From Rhodopseudomonas pentothenatexigens (GTDB taxonomy: Bacteria; Pseudomonadota; Alphaproteobacteria; Rhizobiales; Xanthobacteraceae): DNA of 48,163 nucleotides. Position numbers and translations under genes: made by a program. The stretch spans positions 1 through 48,163 of the forward strand of contig NZ_UFQQ01000033.1 in assembly GCF_900218015.1 (NCBI RefSeq). The letters are read 5' to 3'. The notes under the pieces are model-generated. The model saw only the letters and a list, made by a program, of their open reading frames with translations, ran no database searches and was not told where the DNA came from. Positions within the stretch are counted from its first letter, which is position 1, and the number at the start of each line of letters is the position of its first letter. Below, in pieces: positions 24,625 to 32,682 of the stretch.

Positions 24625-25272
24625 ATGAGGATGACGCGCGGTAAATCCAACCGATGGCGGCTCGGCGTCGTAGCGGCCGCGACGCTGGCTGCCGCCTGGT
24701 TCGGCGCGCCGGCCGGTGCCGCCGAGCTGAGTTCGCAGGTGTCGTATCTGTACAGTTCGGTGTCGATCTTCCCGCCGACCGTCAAGGGCATGACGGTGTG
24801 CTACGGCTTCGTCTGCCGCCGTCGCTACGAGCTGGCGTTCACGGCTGGAGATCGTGCCGCGCTGAGCAGGATCATGGCCGCGGGCAAGGCCTCCGCCGCG
24901 GCGGAGCGCGCCGCGGTGCAAAAGGCGGTGGTGTGGCTCGATCGCCGACTCGGGCCGGTGCTCGGCACCGACAAGCGGATCGCGCGCGCCGATTTCCGTT
25001 ACTTCGACGACAAGCACAATTTCGATTGCTGGGACACCACCCGCAACACCACCAGCCTGCTGCTGGTGATGCAGGAGTGGGGGCTGTTCAAGTATCACAG
25101 CGTCGGCGATCCGAAGTATCGCGGCAATGTGCTGGTGCTGCAGACCCCGCACAACACCGCGGTGCTGATCGAGCGCGCCACGGGCGTGCAATGGGTGGTG
25201 GACATGTGGACCCGCGCCTATGCGCAGAGTCCGGAAGTGATGCCCGTCGATCAGTGGGTCAAGCTCGACTGA
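24625..25272 (+). CDS. Secreted protein of unknown function
   Basis: 215 residues with a clear signal peptide (basic start MRMTRGKSNRWR, hydrophobic core, cleavage near AGAAE, about residue 34). The mature part has a Cys pair in VCYGFVCRRRYELAF, then RADFRYFDDKHNFDCWDTTRNTTSLLLVMQEWGLFKYH, which looks like a conserved core, and LQTPHNTAVLIERATGVQWVVDMWTRAYAQ, followed by a short end. I recognise it as a conserved hypothetical type of Bradyrhizobiaceae but know no function. The His/Cys/Asp residues suggest a possible papain-like or transglutaminase-like fold (Cys-His-Asp order not proven). GAGGAA lies 6 bases before the ATG. Divergent from putA. A strong hairpin follows. Confidence 0.75.
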   Translation: MRMTRGKSNRWRLGVVAAATLAAAWFGAPAGAAELSSQVSYLYSSVSIFPPTVKGMTVCYGFVCRRRYELAFTAGDRAALSRIMAAGKASAAAERAAVQKAVVWLDRRLGPVLGTDKRIARADFRYFDDKHNFDCWDTTRNTTSLLLVMQEWGLFKYHSVGDPKYRGNVLVLQTPHNTAVLIERATGVQWVVDMWTRAYAQSPEVMPVDQWVKLD

Positions 25273-25302
25273 ATTCGGCGTCAACCTCGGGTAGTTGTCA
25301 CG

Positions 25303-25337
25303 GAACTCCGGTTCCGGGTTGGCCGGAACCGGAGTTC
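25303..25337 (+). terminator. Hairpin terminator candidate
   Basis: A perfect 15-base stem (GAACTCCGGTTCCGG at 25303-25317 with 25323-25337), loop GTTGG, 31 bases after the secreted-protein stop and in the gap before a convergent gene. A T-run is lacking on both strands. Confidence 0.6.
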
Positions 25338-25399
25338 TGCCGTGCGCTTCGATCGCGACTCGCGGTTCTCACGCGTATCGGGTCGAGAGTCGGCGAAGC

Positions 25400-25648
25400 T
25401 TAGTCGCAGACGTTGAAGGTCCGCCAGCGCCAGCCGTAGGGCGTCGGGACGCGGCGGGTCACGTAGCAGCTTCCGTAGCCGTAACCGACATAGCCGATCC
25501 CGAGGGCCGGGCCGTGCCAGTGATGATGGCCCCAGCCGTGGTGATGGTGATGCTTCCAGCCGCCGCCGGCGGAGGCGGTGGTCGGCGCCAGCGCGACGGC
25601 GCTGAGCGATGCGGCGGCAAACAGCCCAAGGGCGATCTTGCGAAACAT
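25400..25648 (-). CDS. Small His/Gly-rich secreted protein
   Basis: 82 residues. A signal peptide (MFRKIALGLFAAASLSAVAL, cleavage near TASAG, about residue 27) is followed by a short mature peptide with a His-rich patch (KHHHHHGWGHHHWHG), a Gly/Tyr stretch and a C-terminal RRVPTPYGWRWRTFNVCD with one more Cys in GSCYV. This matches small conserved periplasmic proteins of Bradyrhizobiaceae with no assigned role; the His patch could bind Ni, Zn or Cu (inference). GGAGAACG precedes the ATG. The 200 bases upstream (25649-25850) hold no other gene that I can support. Confidence 0.75.
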   Translation of the reverse strand: MFRKIALGLFAAASLSAVALAPTTASAGGGWKHHHHHGWGHHHWHGPALGIGYVGYGYGSCYVTRRVPTPYGWRWRTFNVCD

Positions 25649-25850
25649 GGTCGTTCTCCTCGTGATACGCGCGATGCGCGGTTCATTGTGCGGTTCGATT
25701 CAAGTCTGCCTGGTCCGTCGATGGCCGATCGGACCCGCCCATCGCCCGTTCGTCGCAAGCCGTCGCGGACGGGTTCACGTTGTGCGAGCGGGATTTTTCG
25801 AGGATTTGGCGTTGAACGATCGGCCGTTCGGCGCGACCAAGGCCGCGCGC

Positions 25851-27623
25851 TCAGGCGAGCGCCAGCTCGCTGTCGTCGAGCGCCGCGGCGAGATCGCGCG
25901 ACCGCGTCACCACACAGACCAGCATCGGCTCGGTGCGACCGCGGATTTCGACCTGCTCGGTCGGCAGCGCGTCGTCGGCGACGCCGGCGGTGGCGCGTAG
26001 TTCGTCGGACAGCAGCGTCTCGCAGCCGAGCGTCTTGGTCATGTCCTGCAGTCGCGACGCGACGTTGACGGAGTCGCCGAGCGCGGTGAACACCATGTGG
26101 TCGCGGTAGCCGATCTCGCCGACCACGACTTCACCGCCGTGGATGCCGATGCCGAAGCGGATCGGCTCCGGCAGGTCGTGGCCGAGGAAGCTGTTGAGTT
26201 CGTCGATCGCGGCGGCGATCATGCTGGCGGCGCGGATCGCGTTGCGGCAGGCGTCGCGCGGCGAATGTTCGAGCCCGAACAGCGCCAGCAGGCCGTCACC
26301 GACGAACTGATTGGGCTGGCCGCCGCAGGCGATCACGCTGCGCGACACCGCGCCGAGGAAACGGTTGACGATGAACACGGTGTCGAACGGCAGCCTGGTT
26401 TCGCCGAGCTTGGTCGAGCCGCGCATGTCGACGAACATGCTGACCAGGTAGCGCTCCTCCCCGATCCGCGCGGCCCGCGCCGCACGCCGCGCCGCGGCCA
26501 CGTTGCGCGGCGGAAACACCGGGACGAAGTCGAGGTCGTGGGTCGGCCTGAGCTGACAGGCGAGGCGGATCGAGGGATCGTCGCCTGCGCCGATCGAGGC
26601 GAGCACGAACGCCTCACGGCTCGACGGCGGCGGCAACATCGCCGGATCGCCGAGCACGCGGATGCGGCAGGTCGAACAGCGGGCGCGGCCTCCGCAGGCG
26701 GAGGCGTGCGGAATGTTGTGGCGCAGGCTGGCTTCGAGCACGGTGAGACCCTTCCTCACCCGGATGCTGCGGTCGCCGCCATAGCTCAGCCGGATCATGC
26801 CGCCGCGCCGCTCGGCGATCGCACGCACCCCGCGGCCGAGCAGGGCCGATCCGATCAGGCCGAGATAGACCATCAGGAATCCGCCGCCGATTGCGTCCAG
26901 CGTCACTTGCTGCTGCGGAGTGCCGAGATTGGCCGGCCCGAGATTGGCGGCCTGCCATTGCGGCGAGGCGGACTCGCGCGCCACCTCGCGTCCGCCCTGG
27001 TAGAAGCCGAGCAGCGCCAGCGTCGGAATCAGCACCGCGGCCGCGAGCAGCCACGGCGTCGCGCGGCGGAACGCCGGCTTGATCCGCAGCCAGATGTACA
27101 GGCCGATGCAGCCGTGGGTCCAGGCGATCAGCATCACCGCCACCATCAGCCAGGCCCGATAGGGCGGAGCGGCGACGAAGTAGCTGTACAAGACCTGCGG
27201 ATACAGCCGGTCCTGGTCATACAGCACGTTGCCAAGGCGCATCGCGATGACGTGGCCATAGATCAGCAGTGGTACCGACAGGCCGAGCGCGAGCTGCAGC
27301 GGCTCCAGCGTCCTCCAGCGGAACTGGCGACGCTGATACAGCGCCCACAGCCCGAGCCCGCCATGGATCGCGACCGAGCCGTAGAACAGGATCGTCACCG
27401 GCAGAAACTGCCAGACCGCGAGATGCCACATCACGCCGTCGTGCAGCGCCTCGGCCGAGATGTTGCCGAGCGCGTGATTGAGGAAATGACTGAGCAGGTA
27501 GGCGAACAGCACCAGGCCGCAAAACATCCGCACCTGCCGAACGCCGATACGGCGGAGCCAGGCGGGGGCGGCTGCGTCCTGGTTGCTGTGCGGCTTCGCT
27601 CGCGTCGCCATGGATGACTGCAT
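25851..27623 (-). CDS. Cytochrome b-like membrane domain - [2Fe-2S] ferredoxin - class III adenylate/guanylate cyclase
   Basis: 590 residues in three parts. Residues 30-235: six or so membrane segments with His placed as in succinate dehydrogenase cytochrome b subunits (SHFLNHALG, VAIHGGLGLW, LIYGHVIAM, AWTHGCIGL), so likely heme-binding. Residues 280-370: plant-type ferredoxin with Cys310, Cys316, Cys319 and Cys356. Residues 385-560: class III cyclase with metal-binding Asp in FVDMRGST and FVGDGLLALFG and the N-x3-R pair in DSVNVASRLQ, so probably active. The design suggests that cAMP output responds to membrane redox state. Start may be 27623 or 27611; GAGGT is closer to ideal for the second. 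Monocistronic; a repeat lies upstream. Confidence 0.88.
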   Translation of the reverse strand: MQSSMATRAKPHSNQDAAAPAWLRRIGVRQVRMFCGLVLFAYLLSHFLNHALGNISAEALHDGVMWHLAVWQFLPVTILFYGSVAIHGGLGLWALYQRRQFRWRTLEPLQLALGLSVPLLIYGHVIAMRLGNVLYDQDRLYPQVLYSYFVAAPPYRAWLMVAVMLIAWTHGCIGLYIWLRIKPAFRRATPWLLAAAVLIPTLALLGFYQGGREVARESASPQWQAANLGPANLGTPQQQVTLDAIGGGFLMVYLGLIGSALLGRGVRAIAERRGGMIRLSYGGDRSIRVRKGLTVLEASLRHNIPHASACGGRARCSTCRIRVLGDPAMLPPPSSREAFVLASIGAGDDPSIRLACQLRPTHDLDFVPVFPPRNVAAARRAARAARIGEERYLVSMFVDMRGSTKLGETRLPFDTVFIVNRFLGAVSRSVIACGGQPNQFVGDGLLALFGLEHSPRDACRNAIRAASMIAAAIDELNSFLGHDLPEPIRFGIGIHGGEVVVGEIGYRDHMVFTALGDSVNVASRLQDMTKTLGCETLLSDELRATAGVADDALPTEQVEIRGRTEPMLVCVVTRSRDLAAALDDSELALA

Positions 27624-27634
27624 ACCTCGACCGT

Positions 27635-27735
27635 GTCATTCCGGGATACGCTGCACAAGCAGCGCAGGCCCGGAATCCCTAACCCCATCGGTGGTTTTGG
27701 ATACCGGGCTTGCTTGGTTCGCGCCCCGGAGTGAC
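27635..27735. repeat. Bradyrhizobiaceae-type intergenic repeat, copy 1
   Basis: Begins GTCATTCCGGG and ends CGCCCCGGAGTGAC, an inverted pair about 100 bases apart. The same ends occur at 33844-33983 and 42375-42415. It fills most of the 196-base gap between the cyclase gene and the DUF697 gene; nothing else is seen there. Confidence 0.7.
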
Positions 27736-27819
27736 GACGTTTGTGTCAGCAGGTGCCGATCAGCACAAGGAAAGATCAGCAGAGTGTGTTGCAGACGCGT
27801 GCAACATCCCGCCTGACCA

Positions 27820-28923
27820 CTACTCTTCCTTCTCGCGCTTCTTCATCAGGTCCTTGACGAGGTCGCCGAGCTGCGGGCGCGGCAGGGCGTCGAACGGCAG
27901 CGGGCGGGTGAGGTCGATCGCTGCGATTCCGAGCCTGGCCGTCAGCATGCCGTTGACAACGCCTTCGCCGAGCTTGGCCGACAGCCGCGACGCGAGGCCA
28001 TGGCCGAGCACGGACTGCATCACGCTGTCACTGAGCGCGATGCCGCCGGTGACCGCGAGGTGGGAGACCGTCTGCCGCATCAGCTTCATCATCCCGATCG
28101 CGCCGGGGCGGCCGCCATACAGCCGGGCGAGCTGGCCGATCAGCCTGGTCGCGGCGATCGCCACGAACAGCACGTCGATCAGCGCCTTCGGACTGATCGC
28201 GGTGACCAGCGAGACGCGCTGGGCGGCCTTGGAAATCAACGCACGCGCTTCGAGGTCGAGCGGCGTCATCAATTCACGCTCGGCGAGCCGGATCAGGTCG
28301 GCACCGTCGATGATGTCGTCGACGTGCTTCTGCAGCGTGGAGCGGCCGCGCGCGAGCTGCGGGTTGGGATGCTCGAATTTCAGCAGCTCGCGGACGATGG
28401 CGCGGGCTTCTGCGCTGTTGTCGGTCTGCAGCACCCGCGCGGCGCGGGCGTGGAGCTGTTCGATCCGCGCCAGCCGGATCAGCCCGAACGCCTCGCGGCC
28501 GATGATGATCGCCAGCGAGCCGCCGGCGAGCAGCGCCAGCACCATGCCGATGGTGCCGAGCGTCTGGCTCTGCGCGAACAGATCCTCGACCAGCTTGCTG
28601 ATCCACAGCCAGAACGCCAGCGTGGCGAGGCCGGTCGCAGCGCTCCAGAACAGCGTGCCCCAGCGAAAGCCCTTCTTCGGGTCGATGATGCTCTTCGGAG
28701 CTTTCGGCGCAGCGATCGGCGGCTCGGCCTCGCGGGCGAGTTCGATCCGGGCGCGCGGCGGCGGTGGCGGCGGCGGGGCCGCAGCGGCGGCGACGCTGGG
28801 CTTGGGCTCGGCCTTTGCGGCGGACTTGGCCGCGTGGCCGCCGTCGTCGGAATCGATCAGCACCACGCTCGGGTCGGTGAGCTTGAAGGTCGCCGGCCGG
28901 CGAGGAGGAACCCGCTCGGTCAT
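27820..28923 (-). CDS. YcjF-like DUF697 membrane protein
   Basis: 367 residues. A Pro/Ala-rich N-terminal region (to about 85) precedes two membrane segments (WGTLFWSAATGLATLAFWLWI and IGMVLALLAGGSLAIIIG, about 95-150), then the DUF697/TIGR01620 domain (ISPKALIDVLFVAIAATRLIGQLARLYGGRPGAIGMMKL). It ends in a Lys/Glu tail. The ATG overlaps the stop of the YcjX-like gene by 4 bases (28920-28923), so both are translated together. YcjX/YcjF are a stress-linked pair in Proteobacteria; the molecular job is unknown. Confidence 0.88.
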   Translation of the reverse strand: MTERVPPRRPATFKLTDPSVVLIDSDDGGHAAKSAAKAEPKPSVAAAAAPPPPPPPRARIELAREAEPPIAAPKAPKSIIDPKKGFRWGTLFWSAATGLATLAFWLWISKLVEDLFAQSQTLGTIGMVLALLAGGSLAIIIGREAFGLIRLARIEQLHARAARVLQTDNSAEARAIVRELLKFEHPNPQLARGRSTLQKHVDDIIDGADLIRLAERELMTPLDLEARALISKAAQRVSLVTAISPKALIDVLFVAIAATRLIGQLARLYGGRPGAIGMMKLMRQTVSHLAVTGGIALSDSVMQSVLGHGLASRLSAKLGEGVVNGMLTARLGIAAIDLTRPLPFDALPRPQLGDLVKDLMKKREKEE

Positions 28924-30389
28924 TGCAGTCTGTCTCCGATCAGGAACTGGAGCGCGCGGTCGAGGCGGATGTGAGGCAGCGCCGGCCCCTCCGGATCATG
29001 GCTGACGAGCCGCGGTGGCCGGAAGCGGAGGAAGCGGAAATCGGCCTCCTGGTGCGAGCCGGCCGCCAGCCCGCGGAAGGTGTCCTCGCCGCGAAACAGG
29101 CCCTGGAGGTTGGTCGGCAGATCGCCCGGGAAGGTGGCGACCTCGGTTTCGCCGTCGAACACCTCGCCCTCGGCTATTTCGCCGGCGATCGGGGTGCCGA
29201 CGATCGACGGCAGCCGGTCGCGGCCGCGCTGCACCTGGGCCTCGCGGGTGGCGCGGACGGCGGCCATCGCCACCACGTCGACCTTGGCGCCGGCGTACTC
29301 GGCGCGCTGCATTGCCTGCTCCACCAGCTTGCGCAGGATCGCCTCCAGCCGGTCGTGGCTGGAATGGTGCAGATGGTCGGCCTTGGTGGCGGCGAACAGG
29401 ATGCGATCGATCCGCGGCCGGAACACCGAGCTGAGCAGCGTCGAGCGGCCGACCCGGAAGCACTCGAGGATGCCGGTCAGCGCCGCTTCGAGATCCTGCA
29501 GCGCTTCGGGGCCGGCATTGAACGCCGATAGCGCGTCCGCCAGCACGATCTGGCGGTCGAGCCGGGCGAAGTGATCGCGGAAGAACGGCCGCACCACCGC
29601 GTCCTTGTAGGCTTCGAACCGGCGCCGCATCATCGCCCACAGCGAGCCGTCCGGCGCGGTGCCGTCCGCCGGCACGTCGAGCGGCGCGAAGGTCAGCGCC
29701 GGCGAGCCGGCGAGATTGCCGGGCATCAGGAAGCGGCCCGGCGGCAGCAGGCTCATCGCGAACTGCTCGTCGCGGCAGGCGCGCAAGTAAGCGGTGAACA
29801 GCCGCGCGGCTTTCAGCGTTTCCTGCTCGTTCTCGCGTCCCTTGGGATCGAGCGTGGCGAGATGGGCGTGCCATTCACGCGCCACCCGGGCCCGCGGGTC
29901 CTGCCGCGACAGTGCCAGGCTCTCGGCCGCCCAGCGCTCGTAAGTCTTGGTCAGCAGCGGCAGGTCGAGCAGCCATTCGCCCGGATAGTCGACGATGTCG
30001 AGCGTCAGCGTCTGCTCGGAACCGTTCTTGCGCTGATAGTCGATCACCAGCCGCAATTCGCTGATGTCGACCGTCGAGCTCGGCCATTGCCGCTGCTCGA
30101 TCAGCGTCGCCAGGAAATTCTCGTAGGCGAAACGCGGCACCGCGTCGTCGGGCTGCGGCGCCAGCCGCGCCGTGGCGATCCGCCCGGTCGACATCGACTC
30201 GAAGATCGGAAACCGGCCGCCGCGGCACAACCCATGCACGAGGGCGGTGATGAACACCGTCTTGCCGGCGCGCGACAGACCGGTGACGCCGAGCCGGATG
30301 GTCGGATTGAACAGGTTCTCGCCGTAGTCCTTGAGCGCCCGCGCCGACAGCCACGCATCTTCGAGCAGATTGGAAAAATTGAAGGCCAT
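28920..30389 (-). CDS. YcjX-like P-loop GTPase (DUF463)
   Basis: 489 residues from the ATG at 30389. The P-loop is GLSRAGKT (37-44), and VDYPGEWLLDLPLL is the switch II-like segment; WPSSTVDISELRL and LFAATKADHLHHSSHDRLE (the TKAD guanine motif) are characteristic of DUF463. It is a dynamin-like or stress GTPase of unknown target. A TTG three codons upstream is a weaker start. It is followed by the overlapping YcjF-like gene, which supplies a membrane partner. The 243 bases up to 30632 hold no gene or clear signal. Confidence 0.9.
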   Translation of the reverse strand: MAFNFSNLLEDAWLSARALKDYGENLFNPTIRLGVTGLSRAGKTVFITALVHGLCRGGRFPIFESMSTGRIATARLAPQPDDAVPRFAYENFLATLIEQRQWPSSTVDISELRLVIDYQRKNGSEQTLTLDIVDYPGEWLLDLPLLTKTYERWAAESLALSRQDPRARVAREWHAHLATLDPKGRENEQETLKAARLFTAYLRACRDEQFAMSLLPPGRFLMPGNLAGSPALTFAPLDVPADGTAPDGSLWAMMRRRFEAYKDAVVRPFFRDHFARLDRQIVLADALSAFNAGPEALQDLEAALTGILECFRVGRSTLLSSVFRPRIDRILFAATKADHLHHSSHDRLEAILRKLVEQAMQRAEYAGAKVDVVAMAAVRATREAQVQRGRDRLPSIVGTPIAGEIAEGEVFDGETEVATFPGDLPTNLQGLFRGEDTFRGLAAGSHQEADFRFLRFRPPRLVSHDPEGPALPHIRLDRALQFLIGDRLQ

Positions 30390-30632
30390 GCGCGCCAAGG
30401 TTCAATCTTCAGATGTCGCCGGCGAAACTAACCGGAAACCGCCGATTCGTGCGACAATCCGACCTGCCCGGCCGGTCTTGGCTTTGCCGCCTTCTGGGCG
30501 GAAAATTCGAGCTCCATCGGCGGCGGCCATGGCCGATCGTGTCGCCTTGCGTGTATCGCATTGCCACACCACGTCATGAATGCGCCAGATCAATTCAGAT
30601 AGGCTGTTCTCGAAAGGGATGCTTGCTCCGCA

Positions 30633-31328
30633 ATGACGATCTTCCGCCTGAAGCAAATCGTTTCGCATGCCAGGATCGACGCCAAGGGCGCGGTCCACTG
30701 GAACTACGATCGCGCCGAGCTGATCGCCGATGGCGTGGTGCATGTGCTGGGCCTCGTCGCCGGGTTGATCGCCGCCACCGCGCTGGTCACGCTGACCGGC
30801 GTGTTCGCCTCCACGCCCACGATAGTCTCGGTATCGGTGTATGTCGCCGGGCTGCTGGCGATGCTCGGACTGTCGGCCGCGTACAATCTGTGGCCGGTGT
30901 CGCCGCGCAAATGGCTGCTGCGGCGGTTCGACCATTCGGCGATCTACATTCTGATCGCCGCAACCTACACGCCGATCATCAGCCAGATCAAGGATCAGAT
31001 GTTCGGTCTGGCGCTGCTCGCCGGCGTCTGGGGCGTTGCGGTGGTCGGCATCCTGCTCAAGCTGTTCAAGCCCGGTAAGTTCGACAAACTGTCGGTCGGG
31101 CTGTATCTCGCGCTCGGCTGGAGCGGCATCATCGCTTACGATCAGGTGGTCGAGACATTGCCGACCACCGCGATGTGGTTCCTGGCGATCGGCGGACTGC
31201 TGTATACGCTCGGCGTGATCTTCCACGCCTGGCGGCGGCTGCGGTTCCAGAATGCGATCTGGCATGCCTTCGTGCTGGTCGCGGCCGGCTGCCACTACGT
31301 CGCGGTGATGGATCTGGTGCTGGCGTAG
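30633..31328 (+). CDS. Hemolysin III family membrane protein (TrhA/YqfA type)
   Basis: 231 residues with seven membrane segments. Family marks are the first-helix HVLGLV, RRFDHSAIYILIAATYTPI and the C-terminal HAFVLVAAGCHYVAV, whose His residues together with the Asp/His of the second motif form the metal site of the PAQR superfamily. Bacterial members affect membrane fluidity; the hemolysin name is historical. The N-terminal 35 residues are polar and cytoplasmic. The gene stands alone and ends 59 bases before an SDR gene on the same strand. Confidence 0.9.
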   Translation: MTIFRLKQIVSHARIDAKGAVHWNYDRAELIADGVVHVLGLVAGLIAATALVTLTGVFASTPTIVSVSVYVAGLLAMLGLSAAYNLWPVSPRKWLLRRFDHSAIYILIAATYTPIISQIKDQMFGLALLAGVWGVAVVGILLKLFKPGKFDKLSVGLYLALGWSGIIAYDQVVETLPTTAMWFLAIGGLLYTLGVIFHAWRRLRFQNAIWHAFVLVAAGCHYVAVMDLVLA

Positions 31329-31387
31329 CGGTCGCCGGATCTTTCCGATATGAACGCCCCCGCCAACAACAAGCGGGGGAAACAACC

Positions 31388-32188
31388 ATGCAGATCGCGG
31401 GCAAAGTCGTCGTCGTCACCGGCGGCGGCAATGGAATCGGGCAGGCGCTGTGCGAAGCCTTTCACAAGGCCGGCGCCGCCAAGGTCGTGGTCGCTGACCT
31501 CGATCAGGCCCGCGCCGAAGCGGTCGCCGCGTCGATCGGCGGCGCGGCTTTCAAGTGCGACGTGGCCAATGAGGCCGACATCAAGCATGTGATCGAGGAG
31601 ACCGAGCGCCAGTTCGGGCCGATCGACCTGTTCTGCTCCAATGCCGGAATCGGCGGCGGCTTCGATCCGGTGGCGGAGAACGCCGGCGGCTCCTCCGACG
31701 AGCCGTTCATGAAGAGCTGGATGATCCACGTGATGGCGCATGTCTACGCGGCGCGGCATCTGGTGCCGCGCTATCGGGCGCGCGGCGGCGGTTACTTCCT
31801 CAATACCATCTCGGCGGCGGGACTGCTGTCGCAGGTCGGCAGCCCGGCCTATTCGGCCACCAAGCACGGCGCGGTCGGCTTCGCCGAAAGCCTGGCGATC
31901 GCCCACAAGGCGCACAACATCCGGGTCTCGATCCTGTGCCCGCAGGGCGTCGCCACCAACATGCTGCGCGGCCTGCCCGAGGGGCCGCAATCCGCCGACG
32001 GCAATCTGTCACCGGAGCAGGTGGCGAAGGACGCGCTGCAGGGCATCGAGCAGGAAACCTTCCTGATCCTGCCGCACCCGCAAGTGATCGATTACATGCG
32101 CAAGAAGACCGAGAACTACGACCGCTGGATCGGCGGCATGGCCAAGATCCAGGCCAAGCTGCGCGAGACCTTCGGCGGCAAGGCGTAG
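31388..32188 (+). CDS. Short-chain dehydrogenase/reductase
   Basis: 266 residues, classical SDR. Cofactor motif TGGGNGIGQ (about 11-19), the acidic VADLDQ after beta-2 suggesting NAD preference, NAG in CSNAGIGGG, catalytic Ser in TISAAG and YSATKHG (Tyr-x3-Lys). The binding site GGGGGAAAC lies in front of the ATG. Substrate not evident; the C-terminal LLPHPQVIDYMRKKTENYDRWIGGM is typical of a common alphaproteobacterial SDR group in fatty acyl or aromatic catabolism loci. Probably its own promoter or read-through from the hemolysin III gene. Confidence 0.9.
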   Translation: MQIAGKVVVVTGGGNGIGQALCEAFHKAGAAKVVVADLDQARAEAVAASIGGAAFKCDVANEADIKHVIEETERQFGPIDLFCSNAGIGGGFDPVAENAGGSSDEPFMKSWMIHVMAHVYAARHLVPRYRARGGGYFLNTISAAGLLSQVGSPAYSATKHGAVGFAESLAIAHKAHNIRVSILCPQGVATNMLRGLPEGPQSADGNLSPEQVAKDALQGIEQETFLILPHPQVIDYMRKKTENYDRWIGGMAKIQAKLRETFGGKA

Positions 32189-32397
32189 CAGGCCGCGTTC
32201 GGATCGGCCGCGGGGCGGCAGCGCAGGCTGCCGGCCCGCTTCAGTATGTCGCGCCCGTCGTCAGGGTCCGGATCGGTCCCCGCGCGTTCCGCTCAGGTGC
32301 GATCATATCATTGCGGCTCGATCCGCCATTCTTTGCACGCCAGCGTACCGTCGATCGTGGCGGTGCGCGTTGTTCTCGGCAGCCAACGGAGATCTTC

Positions 32398-32679
32398 ATG
32401 ACTGATCATCCCCATCGTCGACCAAGCCTCGTGTCGCGCAGCCTCGCGGCGATCGTCCTCACCGGCATCTATTGCTTCAGCTTCGCCGGCGCGGCGGCGG
32501 TGGTCTCCGGCGTGACGAGTACGGAAGCGCAGGCGCAGCGCGGCCGCGGGCGTGGACGCGGCAGAGGCTATCGCGGCCGGGGCCGCGGGCGCGGCTGGCA
32601 GAGCGGTCGAGGACGCGGGCGCGGGAGTTACGGCCGCCGCTGCGTCGTCAACGCGGCCGGCGTCCGGATCTGCCTGTAA
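32398..32679 (+). CDS. Small secreted protein with Gly-Arg repeats
   Basis: 93 residues. A signal-like N-terminus (SLAAIVLTGIYCFSFAGAAAVVSG, cleavage near EAQAQ, about residue 47) leads to a mature region of repeated G-R-G units (residues 48-80, RGRGRGRG, YRGRGRGRGW, SGRGRGRGSYG), then CVVNAAGVRICL with two Cys at the end. Highly basic; it could bind nucleic acid, lipid A or cell-wall polymers. The two C-terminal Cys may pair. I do not know the family; similar short R/G-rich secreted proteins occur in Bradyrhizobiaceae. The 209 bases upstream show no gene. Confidence 0.65.
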   Translation: MTDHPHRRPSLVSRSLAAIVLTGIYCFSFAGAAAVVSGVTSTEAQAQRGRGRGRGRGYRGRGRGRGWQSGRGRGRGSYGRRCVVNAAGVRICL

Positions 32680-32682
32680 CCG

